Assembly: GCA_947306745.1 (NCBI GenBank) | Contig: CAMZHH010000003.1 | Coordinates: forward strand, 1 to 52,169 | DNA from: an uncultured Candidatus Saccharibacteria bacterium | Lineage (GTDB): Bacteria > Patescibacteriota > Saccharimonadia > Saccharimonadales > Saccharimonadaceae | Length of the DNA: 52,169 bases | Reading direction: 5' to 3' | Shown: positions 33,503 to 41,110 of the stretch, one piece after another | Layout: each line of letters begins with the position of its first letter | How positions within the stretch are numbered: the stretch's first letter is position 1 | The notes under the pieces: generated by a model | Told to the model about the DNA's origin: nothing | Seen by the model: the letters and a program-made list of their open reading frames with translations, nothing else | Database searches by the model: none | Program-made: the position numbers and the translations under genes

Positions 33503-35692
33503 CTAAACTTTATTAATGACCGGAATCACGATTGGCGTGTGGCCAGTAGCGTCATACAAGATATGCGTGACGTCTTCTTTGATTTCCTCTTTCAGAGCTT
33601 TGATGTCCGATTCGGAAGCCAAAGTGTGATCCGTCTTGGCGCGGAGATAGTGGCGAATCTTGCCAATTAGCTCCTCAGAATTATCCAAGTAGATAAAGGC
33701 GCGCGAGACGATATCCGGAGTTTTAATCAAACGGCCAGTCTTCTTGCTGAGCGTTAAGATTACGACAAAGATACCTTCGCGCGAGATATGAATACGATCC
33801 TTAACAACCGCCTCATTAACCTGCTGGTCGGCATCATCATAAAGTTTGTTGCCGACATGAATGCGGCCATTTTTATGAATAGTTTGGTCTGGCATTAACT
33901 CTACAATATCGCCATCATCAGCTACGATAATGCGCTCGCGTGGAATACCAACAACATTTTCGGCCATCTCAGCATTGTGTTGGAGCATATAGAACTCGCC
34001 GTGATATGGCATATAGTTCTTTGGTCGCATATCGGTGACGAATTTGACATGGTCTTCAAAATAGGCGTGACCAGAAAGGTGAAGTGGACCAATGTTGGTA
34101 AGATGTGTCTTACCGTTCTGAATAACCTGCGCACCCTCGCGAAGTAAGCCGCCGACGGTGCTGGTGACTTTCGGCTCGTTGCCTGGAATCGGGTTAGAGC
34201 TAAAGACGATCGTATCAGTTGCCTTAATCTTGATGTAACGATGCGATCCGGTCACCATGCGGTTGAGCACGGCGTTCATTTCGCCCTGCGAACCAGTACA
34301 AACAATTGTAACTTTCTCATCTGGAAGCTTCACGATATCTTCCATCTTCATGATGGTATCTTTTGGCACCTTAATAGATTTCGCGCGGAGTGCAACTTCA
34401 ACGTTGTTGATCATTGAATAACCTGCAAAAGCTACCTTGCGACCACGCGCGGCGGCTTCTTTCAAAACGAGCTCGATGCGCTTCACTTGTGACGAGAAGC
34501 AGGAAATAATTACGCGACCATTGGCGTAATGATCCATCACGCGGCCCATATTCTCACCAACGTCAAATTCGGAATGCGGATGCGTGCCTGGCGTATCGAT
34601 GTTGGTCGATTCATTCAAAAGCAAGGCGTAACCTTCTTTGTCGCGGATTTCAAGCATGCGGTCATAATCGGCCGGTATATCCATTGGATTATTTTCAAAG
34701 CGCCAGTCACCAGAAAGCAGAATGTTGCCGTTTGGCGTGCGGATGACAATTGAAGTGTTGCCTGGAATCGAGTGCAGAGTATGAATAAATTCGCAAGAAA
34801 GATGCTCAGAAATCTTAATATTCTTATGATCGAGCGGATTGACCTCGTTGTAATTCATATCTGGCACATCGGCGAGCTCGGACATCTGCTTCTTGATCAT
34901 GCCGATCGTGAATGGCGTTGCGTAAATTGGCACATATGGGCCAAAGAATGGCAAAAGATGACGGCAGGCGCCGATATGGTCCAAGTGCGCATGCGTAAAG
35001 AGAATCGCTTTGACCTTGTCGCGGTTATCGTCGAGCCATTTAGCATCTGGCACCATGTAATTAACGCCCGGATAATCTTCGCTGGCAAACAAGGTACCCA
35101 TATCGATCAAGACAATTTCGCCCTGATACTCGATGGCGGTCATATTCTTACCAATACCAAATTCACCAAGACCGCCAATCGGAATAATGCGGACGGCGTC
35201 TTTGTGTGGACGCGCGGCTTTGATTTGCGCCATCGTGACCTGTTCGCCATTGTAGCCATTGTAACGAGACTTATTAACTGGAATACCGATGATATGCTGT
35301 GTAGCCTGAGCATTCACGTCCTGGCTCAGCATACGTTGATGATGCACCATTTCGCCCTTACGGGTAGAAACGAGCAAATTCACATCACGTTTTTTATCAG
35401 TGTTGCTGGCGGCCTGCTTGGTAGCCTTCGAATTGCGCGAGGTGTTAGATTTCTTGGCGACAGCCTTTTTGCTAGCTGGCGTAGCGGCTTTTTTAACAGT
35501 CTTGGCGGCAGCAGTTTTAGTGGTAGTTTTCTTGCGGACAAGTTTTTCGTCTTTGCCGCCAGGGGCAAAGTTGGCGTTGAAGTTGCGTTTTTGGTTTTCT
35601 TCAAAGGCCTTTTTGATATCAGGAAGACGCTCGGCGCGCATCTTTAATAATTTGGCGCGGCGCTGTTCCTCAGCTTTGTTTTTGTCGTTCAT
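33503..35692 (-). CDS. rnj: Ribonuclease J with long basic N-terminal extension
   Basis: A 729-residue metallo-beta-lactamase/beta-CASP RNase that degrades and processes RNA with 5' exonuclease and endonuclease activity. The metal motif HAHLDH, the later SGDWRFE and HPHSEF region, the beta-CASP block (TGSQGEMNAVL) and SGHAYFEDH are clear. Usual enzymes are about 555 residues. Here roughly 165 extra residues precede the core. They are rich in Lys/Ala/Thr and resemble a disordered RNA-binding or ribosome-binding tail. The ATG has an AAAGGA site. A leader of about 120 nt from a TAAAAT near 35817 carries a small CGCAGATACTGCG hairpin. Confidence 0.95.
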   Translation of the reverse strand: MNDKNKAEEQRRAKLLKMRAERLPDIKKAFEENQKRNFNANFAPGGKDEKLVRKKTTTKTAAAKTVKKAATPASKKAVAKKSNTSRNSKATKQAASNTDKKRDVNLLVSTRKGEMVHHQRMLSQDVNAQATQHIIGIPVNKSRYNGYNGEQVTMAQIKAARPHKDAVRIIPIGGLGEFGIGKNMTAIEYQGEIVLIDMGTLFASEDYPGVNYMVPDAKWLDDNRDKVKAILFTHAHLDHIGACRHLLPFFGPYVPIYATPFTIGMIKKQMSELADVPDMNYNEVNPLDHKNIKISEHLSCEFIHTLHSIPGNTSIVIRTPNGNILLSGDWRFENNPMDIPADYDRMLEIRDKEGYALLLNESTNIDTPGTHPHSEFDVGENMGRVMDHYANGRVIISCFSSQVKRIELVLKEAAARGRKVAFAGYSMINNVEVALRAKSIKVPKDTIMKMEDIVKLPDEKVTIVCTGSQGEMNAVLNRMVTGSHRYIKIKATDTIVFSSNPIPGNEPKVTSTVGGLLREGAQVIQNGKTHLTNIGPLHLSGHAYFEDHVKFVTDMRPKNYMPYHGEFYMLQHNAEMAENVVGIPRERIIVADDGDIVELMPDQTIHKNGRIHVGNKLYDDADQQVNEAVVKDRIHISREGIFVVILTLSKKTGRLIKTPDIVSRAFIYLDNSEELIGKIRHYLRAKTDHTLASESDIKALKEEIKEDVTHILYDATGHTPIVIPVINKV

Positions 35693-35842
35693 TTATTCCT
35701 TTTAATTAAAGATTTAATATTAATTTCCCACACTTAAGGCGCAGTATCTGCGGAAGAATCTTGCAGAATATCTATGATGTTGCGCTAAAAGTAATAACTT
35801 AGTAACTTTATTTTACCAAATTAGCCGAATTGTGTCAAAGGA

Positions 35843-35874
35843 TAGAAAATGCCCCATCCAGTGAAGGATGGGGC
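35843..35874 (-). terminator. Rho-independent terminator
   Basis: The 9-bp stem GCCCCATCC/GGATGGGGC is followed on the minus strand by ATTTTCTATC. It ends the 164-residue gene. Confidence 0.85.
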
Positions 35875-35889
35875 GGACAATGGGAGCAA

Positions 35890-36384
35890 TTACTTCTTCT
35901 TGGGAGTCTGATACCAGGCAATAAGGTCGCGCAAGGTCTGAGGGTAGATAGCTTTCGGCTTCTTGCCGGCAGCGCGGTTCTCGCGCTCTTTGCCAGCCGC
36001 CTTATGCAGCCTTTCAACCTTGCCACGCATGCGCGTACGGAACTGAGTTTCCGGGTTAGTACTGCGAGCCAGCGGTCTGAATTCGCGAACGTCCTGTTCG
36101 GTATAGGTCATGCCGAGTTCGTTGCAAGATTCCAAGACCGCACCCCAGGTACGTTCAATACGCCCCTTGCGCTCAAAGTATTTCTCTTCCACGATGCGAC
36201 GGTTTCCACCGTAGCTCTTCTGGAAAACGGTTGCCACCTCAGGCGGCATCCACTCGTCGAGCTTATCGTAGATTCCTCTAACCTGATTGAACTTACCGAC
36301 GGCATCAAAGAAACTCATCAGACGCCAGTAGTACAACTCCACTGCAGATAACGGTGCTCCAAAATTTTCGATTGCTTTAGACAC
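35890..36384 (-). CDS. Hypothetical basic helical protein with strong promoter
   Basis: A 164-residue soluble protein I do not recognise. It is predominantly helical, with an aromatic N-terminal helix (VELYYWRLMSFFDAVGKF) and a strongly basic C-terminal third (RMRGKVERLHKAAGKEREN, ending PKKK). It could bind nucleic acid, but no motif proves that. It has a GGGGTG-type site before the ATG, one of the seven near-identical strong promoters, and a terminator, so it is an independent and probably abundant transcript. Confidence 0.72.
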   Translation of the reverse strand: MSKAIENFGAPLSAVELYYWRLMSFFDAVGKFNQVRGIYDKLDEWMPPEVATVFQKSYGGNRRIVEEKYFERKGRIERTWGAVLESCNELGMTYTEQDVREFRPLARSTNPETQFRTRMRGKVERLHKAAGKERENRAAGKKPKAIYPQTLRDLIAWYQTPKKK

Positions 36385-36431
36385 ATGATCACCCCACTTT
36401 CTTTTTTATAGTGCAAAAGCAATATACTTAT

Positions 36432-36460
36432 ATTATAGCACAAACGGTTTAAAAAGTCAA
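36432..36460 (-). promoter_or_regulatory. Strong shared-type promoter of the 164-residue protein
   Basis: On the minus strand TTGACT (36460-36455), 17 nt, then TATAAT (36437-36432) preceded by TGTGC. The leader is about 40 nt. Confidence 0.8.
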
Positions 36461-36482
36461 TATTACCACTCCTCTTTTTCGC

Positions 36483-36511
36483 TTGTGCTTTTATCGAAAT
36501 TGTGCCACAAT
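36483..36511 (+). promoter_or_regulatory. Promoter of the small membrane protein
   Basis: TTGTGC, 17 nt, then CACAAT preceded by TGTGC. It ends 6 nt before ATG 36518 and overlaps the first codons of a longer possible reading frame, which it argues against. Confidence 0.45.
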
Positions 36512-36517
36512 TGGGGC

Positions 36518-36787
36518 ATGTACGTAGACCATCAGGGCAAAGCTGCCGGCAAGATTCTGCACAACTTCATCATTATCGCCGTTATTGTAGTGATTGGTAT
36601 TTGTATTTACTTCGTATACGACAAAGTGCAAAATGGCCTATTTCAGGGAGACTCCACCAAGGCTAATGCCTGCGCAAACGAATCTGGCATGGATACTTTA
36701 AAGGAGGCTGGCATCGAGAGCGCAACTAAATGCGAGCCAGCCGAGAAAGACGCTAAGACAAAAATTCGCGAGATTTACGGAAGATAA
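36518..36787 (+). CDS. Small single-pass membrane protein
   Basis: An 89-residue protein with a short cytosolic start, one membrane helix (about 14-36, rich in Ile/Val) and a polar extracellular part with two cysteines (ANACANE and ATKCEPA) that could form a disulfide. I do not recognise it. The ATG at 36518 is preferred over a GTG 33 nt upstream because that GTG lies within the promoter. It is monocistronic and followed by a bidirectional terminator. Confidence 0.65.
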   Translation: MYVDHQGKAAGKILHNFIIIAVIVVIGICIYFVYDKVQNGLFQGDSTKANACANESGMDTLKEAGIESATKCEPAEKDAKTKIREIYGR

Positions 36788-36816
36788 CAAAAAACCGCCA
36801 TCGATGGCGGTTTTTT
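36788..36816. terminator. Bidirectional Rho-independent terminator
   Basis: A perfect palindrome around AACCGCCATCGATGGCGGTT is flanked by A and T runs. It serves the small membrane protein gene (plus) and nusA (minus). Confidence 0.92.
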
Positions 36817-36818
36817 GA

Positions 36819-37925
36819 TTACTCGGCGTCTTCGTCGGCTTCTTCCACGGCGGAAAGGAGCGAATCTTCGACGTTCTTTTTCTTCTTCTTTTCTGGAGCC
36901 TTAGCGACTTCAACGTCAATATCAAAGCCAGTTAATTCGGAAGCGAGGCGAACGTTCTGACCAATGCGACCAATCGCAATTGATTGTTGATCCTTAGCGA
37001 CATAAACCGTAGCTTTCTTACCATCAATTTCAACCTTCTGAATTTCAGCTGGGCTGAGAGCTTCGCGAATATATTCAGAGTTGTTGTCGCTCCAGTTAAC
37101 GATATCAATTTTCTCGCGATCGCCGATTTCGTTCATGACAGCTTGGACGCGAACACCACGGCCACCTACAAAGGTACCGACTGGATCAATACCAGGCATC
37201 GTAGCAGCAACTGCAATCTTGGTGCGGCGACCAGCTTCACGAGCGATAGCTTTGATTTCAACCGAACCGTTTTCGATCTCTGGAACTTCCTGGCGGAAGA
37301 GATATTCGATAAATTGCGTGCAACCACGGCTCAAGATGAGCTGAGCGCCACGTTCATTGCGTTCGATTTCTTTAATGTAAACCTTGAGGCGAGAACCAAC
37401 GGTGTAATATTCACCATCGATTTGCTCACTCTTTGGCATAATACCAGTAGCTTTGCCGAGGTCGATGCGGACCACGCGTGGCTCAACACGTACGACGGTA
37501 CCGTTCATAACGGTGCCGATTTTATCTTCAAACATCGCCAAAACAGCATCGCGTTCAGCCTCACGGAGGCGCTGAATCACAACTTGCTTAGCGGTCTGGG
37601 AAGCGACGCGGCCAAAGCTCGTAACCTTAAACTTCTCTTCAACATGGTCACCAATTTCCTTGCCCTTAGCATCGGATTGTGGAATTTCGGTAGCTGGATT
37701 ATAAGCGACGTCGTTTTCGATAACTTCGCGAATTACATAAACATCAGCTTCGCCAGTATTCAGGTCGAGCTCACAACGAACGTCCATATCCTTGTCGCCG
37801 TTATCCTTGCGCCAAGCGGCCGCAATTGCCTGTTGGATCACATCAATCACAGTCTCTTTTGGAAGGTTCTTCTCTTCAGCGATAATGTCCACCATGGCCA
37901 CCATCTGCTTGAGGTCTAGATCCAT
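36819..37925 (-). CDS. nusA: Transcription termination/antitermination factor NusA
   Basis: A 368-residue NusA that binds RNA polymerase and modulates pausing and termination. It has the N-terminal polymerase-binding domain (about 1-125), an S1 domain (GTVMNGTVVRVE to LILSR, about 138-200) and two KH domains (KIAVAATMPGIDPVGTFVGGRG, then NVRLASELTGFDIDV). The C-terminal acidic repeats of the E. coli protein are absent; a short charged tail remains. The leader (37926 to about 38005) contains a terminator-like hairpin that could allow autoregulation. No rimP or infB is beside it, unlike most bacteria. Confidence 0.95.
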   Translation of the reverse strand: MDLDLKQMVAMVDIIAEEKNLPKETVIDVIQQAIAAAWRKDNGDKDMDVRCELDLNTGEADVYVIREVIENDVAYNPATEIPQSDAKGKEIGDHVEEKFKVTSFGRVASQTAKQVVIQRLREAERDAVLAMFEDKIGTVMNGTVVRVEPRVVRIDLGKATGIMPKSEQIDGEYYTVGSRLKVYIKEIERNERGAQLILSRGCTQFIEYLFRQEVPEIENGSVEIKAIAREAGRRTKIAVAATMPGIDPVGTFVGGRGVRVQAVMNEIGDREKIDIVNWSDNNSEYIREALSPAEIQKVEIDGKKATVYVAKDQQSIAIGRIGQNVRLASELTGFDIDVEVAKAPEKKKKKNVEDSLLSAVEEADEDAE

Positions 37926-37937
37926 ATTTTTCCTTTC

Positions 37938-37993
37938 TTGGGGCGTTTTTGCCCAAATTTTAACTTAAAAACACCGCCTCTTTTCGAGCCGGT
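37938..37993 (-). promoter_or_regulatory. nusA leader with terminator-like attenuator
   Basis: On the minus strand the stem ACCGGCTC/GAGGCGGT (37993-37973, one mismatch, 5-nt loop) is followed by GTTTTTAAGT, the form of an intrinsic terminator. A second hairpin TTGGGC/GCCCCAA (37956-37938) lies between it and the start codon. The likely promoter TAAAAT is at 38012-38017. No minus-strand gene lies upstream that would need a terminator here. Confidence 0.6.
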
Positions 37994-38069
37994 CTATATC
38001 TGTATACTTGTATTTTAGCAAGAAAGGCGCCGAAATGCAAGCGATCGGTTCAAATACCCCTTATGGCTA

Positions 38070-38098
38070 TTGACTTTTTTCAAAAAGTGTGCTACAAT
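38070..38098 (+). promoter_or_regulatory. Strong shared-type promoter of the PTPE-repeat secreted protein
   Basis: TTGACT (38070-38075), 17 nt, then TACAAT (38093-38098) preceded by TGTGC. It gives a leader of about 220 nt. Confidence 0.75.
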
Positions 38099-38104
38099 AA
38101 TATT

Positions 38105-38327
38105 TGTTAGTTGTTATCGAGTGAGGTAGCAGTTGACGCAGCTTAATAGTTGAATTATTACTGCGTACAATTTGCGCAGTAGGAAGAAGGTTTACCGAAC
38201 CCCGATTTCCACCTCCGGGAAAAGAGGTGTTATAGATACATAGCATTTTGCTTACAGATGCACCATTGTCTTACATGTCCCACCCTGACACGCATATGCG
38301 GTCAGAGATTTTGAAAGAGGTGATACC
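38105..38327 (+). promoter_or_regulatory. Long structured 5' leader with alternative pairings and possible SD sequestration
   Basis: CTGCG at 38161-38165 can pair with ACGCAG at 38136-38141 (as CTGCGT) or with CGCAGT at 38175-38180 (as ACTGCG), not both. CACCTC at 38210-38215 can pair with GAGGTG at 38224-38229 or with the identical GAGGTG of the Shine-Dalgarno site at 38317-38322. A further hairpin CTGAC/GTCAG lies at about 38285-38305. This gene-free stretch of more than 300 bases (with the nusA leader) holds no tRNA or open frame. Confidence 0.5.
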
Positions 38328-39650
38328 ATGAAAGTTACCACAGTTAGACGCGGAGCCATCATCTCCGTACTTTGTCTTTTGGTAGCTGCAGTATTCGCCT
38401 CCCCTACAATAAGGGGAGCCATCGCACAGGCCGCTTACGCCGCCGAGGGATTCGCCATCCATTATTTCAATGACGATGTCCAGGATGACGGCAACGACCG
38501 CAATAACTACAACTTCGGCCCCGACCGTAAGGCTCAGGCCGATAAAGCTGTAGAGAGCGGCACCGTTGCTAATGTTCAGGATTACATCGCCAAGAAGGAT
38601 GGAACTGGAGATTTCTTCGAGTCTATCGCCGTAGATCCGGCCCTTTGTGCAGCTATCGCACTGCATCTCGATGAGTCCATGGAGCTGCCAGAAACAATTC
38701 TGGTAGACGAGCAGAATGAGCTGATTGGCCAGCGTGCCAATGTTGCTCATAAGCATTTCATTAGCGACCACGCATACTGGGAGCGCGCCGTCAACCTGAT
38801 TAAACAGTTCCTGACGAGCGGAGAAATCACAATCGGCAACCTGAACGACTATACGTCTTCGATGTACCAGTGGCATAACGGCCTTGACGGCAATAAGCCT
38901 TCTGTCATCGTAAAGAATACCCACAATCTGGGTGGTACGTATATCAAGTTTGACCTGGGAAAACCTGGTTCTGTTCGCTTCCGTCTGGAGTGCGGATACC
39001 AGCCGATTGACACACCGTATTGGCCGGCACCTGATGAGCCCGAACCGCCGCAGCCGACTCCGGAACCGACACCGCAGCCGACGCCGGAACCGACACCGCA
39101 GCCGACGCCGGAACCGACTCCGGAGCCTACTCCGGAACCTACTCCGGAGCCGACACCGGAACCGACACCTGAGCCTACTCCGGAACCTACTCCGGAGCCT
39201 AAGGACCCCGATGCTGGACCGCAGGCACAGATTCCGGACGACACCCCGGGTAAGGATGATTTCGGTGGTGGTCAGAACCATGACCCGATTACCGAGATTA
39301 CGGATGAGCCGGTCAGCCCGCCGGAGTACAATCCGCCCGCTCCGCCTCAGCCCGAGACATCTGAACCTTCGGCTGATGAACCGCCGAAGACTTCCGATGG
39401 TCAGCGCGACGCATCTGCTGATACCGATACAGGCAGCAAGATTATCGATGATACCAATGGTAAAATCGAGCAGCATACTGACCCTGACACAGGTAAGACC
39501 CAAGATTACGAGGTTCAGGCCGGCGACGGTCAGGACCACGGCGATTTAGGCCAGATTCAGCAACAGAATCATAGCGCCGACACGGTCGAACCTGAACTTA
39601 AGGACGACGGCGTAAACGAGGGTGACCTCGATGAAGATGCCGTTGAATAA
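38328..39650 (+). CDS. Secreted protein with PTPE repeats
   Basis: A 440-residue exported protein. It has a signal peptide (about 1-38, ending AYA), a globular domain (about 40-225) starting FAIHYFNDD, a run of about twelve PTPE or PTPQ units (about 240-290), and an acidic disordered tail. No sortase motif or C-terminal membrane helix is present, so attachment is unclear. Pro-Thr-Glu runs of this sort act as wall-spanning stalks in other bacteria. The AGAGGTGA Shine-Dalgarno site is strong. The GC-rich codon choice (frequent CTG, GAG, CCG) differs from housekeeping neighbours. The globular domain is not one I recognise. Confidence 0.8.
   Translation: MKVTTVRRGAIISVLCLLVAAVFASPTIRGAIAQAAYAAEGFAIHYFNDDVQDDGNDRNNYNFGPDRKAQADKAVESGTVANVQDYIAKKDGTGDFFESIAVDPALCAAIALHLDESMELPETILVDEQNELIGQRANVAHKHFISDHAYWERAVNLIKQFLTSGEITIGNLNDYTSSMYQWHNGLDGNKPSVIVKNTHNLGGTYIKFDLGKPGSVRFRLECGYQPIDTPYWPAPDEPEPPQPTPEPTPQPTPEPTPQPTPEPTPEPTPEPTPEPTPEPTPEPTPEPTPEPKDPDAGPQAQIPDDTPGKDDFGGGQNHDPITEITDEPVSPPEYNPPAPPQPETSEPSADEPPKTSDGQRDASADTDTGSKIIDDTNGKIEQHTDPDTGKTQDYEVQAGDGQDHGDLGQIQQQNHSADTVEPELKDDGVNEGDLDEDAVE
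39053..39203 (+). repeat. 12-bp tandem repeat encoding PTPE/PTPQ
   Basis: About twelve units of the type CCGACTCCGGAA with synonymous variation (CCT/CCG, ACT/ACA, GAA/GAG/CAG). Such a tract is prone to length change by slippage. Confidence 0.9.
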
Positions 39651-39732
39651 ACCTATACCTTCTTCCATTTCCCCTCCGGGGGAGCACCTTAAAGGAGAGC
39701 CGAAAGCTTCCTAGCGAAGCCGAAGTTATCTC

Positions 39733-39757
39733 GGGGAGGGGCGTCAATGCCCCTCCC
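39733..39757 (+). terminator. GC-rich hairpin, possible terminator
   Basis: A 9-bp stem GGGAGGGGC/GCCCCTCCC with a 6-nt loop lies 80 bp after the PTPE gene. It lacks a clear T run, so termination is probable but not certain. Another CCCC/GGGG mini-hairpin lies at about 39677-39687. Confidence 0.5.
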
Positions 39758-39795
39758 AACTTCCTTGAAATTATACCCAGTAACAATTCAACTAA

Positions 39796-39824
39796 TTGAC
39801 ATATAATGCAAAAAGTGCTATAAT
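39796..39824 (+). promoter_or_regulatory. Strong shared-type promoter of the two-gene membrane operon
   Basis: TTGACA (39796-39801), 17 nt, then TATAAT (39819-39824) preceded by AGTGC. The leader is about 40 nt. Confidence 0.8.
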
Positions 39825-39871
39825 TACATAGCAATTTTTTGTGCACTTTTATATCGGAAGGAGATGATGCT

Positions 39872-40405
39872 ATGGCTAGATCTAATTTTGAACCTGCACG
39901 AATTTACCCGCAAAAGAGATATTCTGCACCCGCTCCGCGTGGAGCACGTTTCTTTGCTCGCATAATGCTTGTCGCACTCGGCGTGATATTAATCGCCGGA
40001 GCAGTATTCATCGTCAAGGCCACCTTGGATGACCCTATGAAATGGTCGGACGAGAAAGCTTTGGCTCAGATTCAGGCTTACCGTCAGCAAGATATGGTAA
40101 ATCTGAATCAGTATCTGTTGGATCAGAAGTATCAACCAACTGGCGACACGGAAGCCTATATCTACACGAAAGGTGGTCGCACAATCGTCATTTCGCCGTA
40201 CAGATACGACGTTACGGTTGGTGACGGCAAAGGCAACTCGCGCCAATACGGCGCCGGTGCGGGCGACATATTCTTATGTCGCGTAAGCTGGACGCACGAA
40301 CTCGCAGAAGCTCGCGAAATAATCACATTAGGCGAGCCTGAACTGCGCGACGTTAGTATTCCTAGTGAAGCTTTGGCGGAAATTATCCGCTTAGCAAACC
40401 GTTGA
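39872..40405 (+). CDS. Single-pass membrane protein, first of a pair
   Basis: A 177-residue protein with a basic Pro/Arg-rich cytosolic segment (1-27), one membrane helix (about 28-50) and an extracellular alpha/beta domain. I do not recognise the domain. ATG 39872 is chosen because GGAAGGAG lies 6-8 nt upstream; the frame could extend to a TTG at 39839 but without a ribosome site. The next gene follows 23 bp downstream and encodes a protein with the same topology, so the two are probably partners. Confidence 0.72.
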   Translation: MARSNFEPARIYPQKRYSAPAPRGARFFARIMLVALGVILIAGAVFIVKATLDDPMKWSDEKALAQIQAYRQQDMVNLNQYLLDQKYQPTGDTEAYIYTKGGRTIVISPYRYDVTVGDGKGNSRQYGAGAGDIFLCRVSWTHELAEAREIITLGEPELRDVSIPSEALAEIIRLANR

Positions 40406-40428
40406 ATGATGAAGGAGGGGGATTAATT

Positions 40429-41064
40429 ATGGCAAAGATGCATTATGCCGACGGGACTTACAAGGATACGAACGAATATGGGAGTAGCGCCAGCGACGTT
40501 TATTACAATCCGCGCGCATACTCACCTACTCGCGCCAGGCGCAAGAGTAGCAACGAGGGGCTGAAATGGTTCGCGCTGATTGCCTTAGTCATCGTAGCAA
40601 TCGGCTGCTTGGTTGCTGTCAATCACAACCTGTTCGTGGGTAAGCACGCTAACGCGCGCAACTGGGGCAACGAGATCAAGTACGCCGAGAATACTACCGC
40701 GAAAGCATTAAGTGACTTTACTGTCGACGACCTGGCGGCCGAGAATGGCCTGCAAAGCTTGATCGATTCGGCAAAAATCTCAGCACGCCACGAATACACT
40801 AATAACCGTGGCGAGTGGATTATCGCATTCTTTAACGAAGAGTGGATTCCGCATAGTCCGGAAGTAGTATTGCTTGGCGATTCGAACAGCCACGAGATTA
40901 AGGGCTACAAGATTGAGCGCAGTAAAACGCCGGCCGTGACAGATTTCAAGAACGAGCCGAACGAAGCGCACGACATTGAGCTGACGCTCGGAAAGCACAC
41001 ATTCGTATTGACGCATACCGAAGCACAGACACTGATTGATTTGATTCGCGCGAATTTCTCCTGA
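40429..41064 (+). CDS. Single-pass membrane protein, second of a pair
   Basis: A 211-residue protein with a Tyr/Arg/Ser-rich cytosolic N-terminus (1-45), a membrane helix (about 47-68) and an extracellular domain ending in a helix (TEAQTLIDLIRANF). Topology and size match the preceding gene, and both end in a terminal helix of the type I-x-L-I-R, so distant paralogy is possible. The start is set by GGAGGGGG before ATG 40429. A terminator follows. The function is unknown. Confidence 0.72.
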   Translation: MAKMHYADGTYKDTNEYGSSASDVYYNPRAYSPTRARRKSSNEGLKWFALIALVIVAIGCLVAVNHNLFVGKHANARNWGNEIKYAENTTAKALSDFTVDDLAAENGLQSLIDSAKISARHEYTNNRGEWIIAFFNEEWIPHSPEVVLLGDSNSHEIKGYKIERSKTPAVTDFKNEPNEAHDIELTLGKHTFVLTHTEAQTLIDLIRANFS

Positions 41065-41073
41065 GATGCAAAC

Positions 41074-41106
41074 CGCCCTGAGTCTGGTAACTCGGGGCGT
41101 TTTTTA
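41074..41106 (+). terminator. Rho-independent terminator
   Basis: The 10-bp stem CGCCCTGAGT/ACTCGGGGCG (one G-T pair) is followed by TTTTTT. It ends the two-gene membrane operon. Confidence 0.88.
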
Positions 41107-41110
41107 TGCG

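Noticed and set aside
34772-35647. 291-residue plus-strand open frame inside the RNase J gene
   Set aside because: Antisense to conserved catalytic sequence; no ribosome site or family match.
36984-37919. 311-residue plus-strand open frame inside nusA
   Set aside because: Antisense to S1 and KH domains, with no support of its own.
38048-38066. T-arm-like GGTTCAAATACC upstream of the PTPE promoter, as in a tRNA
   Set aside because: No flanking 5-bp stem, acceptor stem or anticodon arm can be drawn around it.
38271-39539. 422-residue minus-strand open frame over the PTPE gene
   Set aside because: It is the mirror of the repeat-rich secreted gene; its Arg-rich repeats and lack of a ribosome site or promoter mark it as a shadow.
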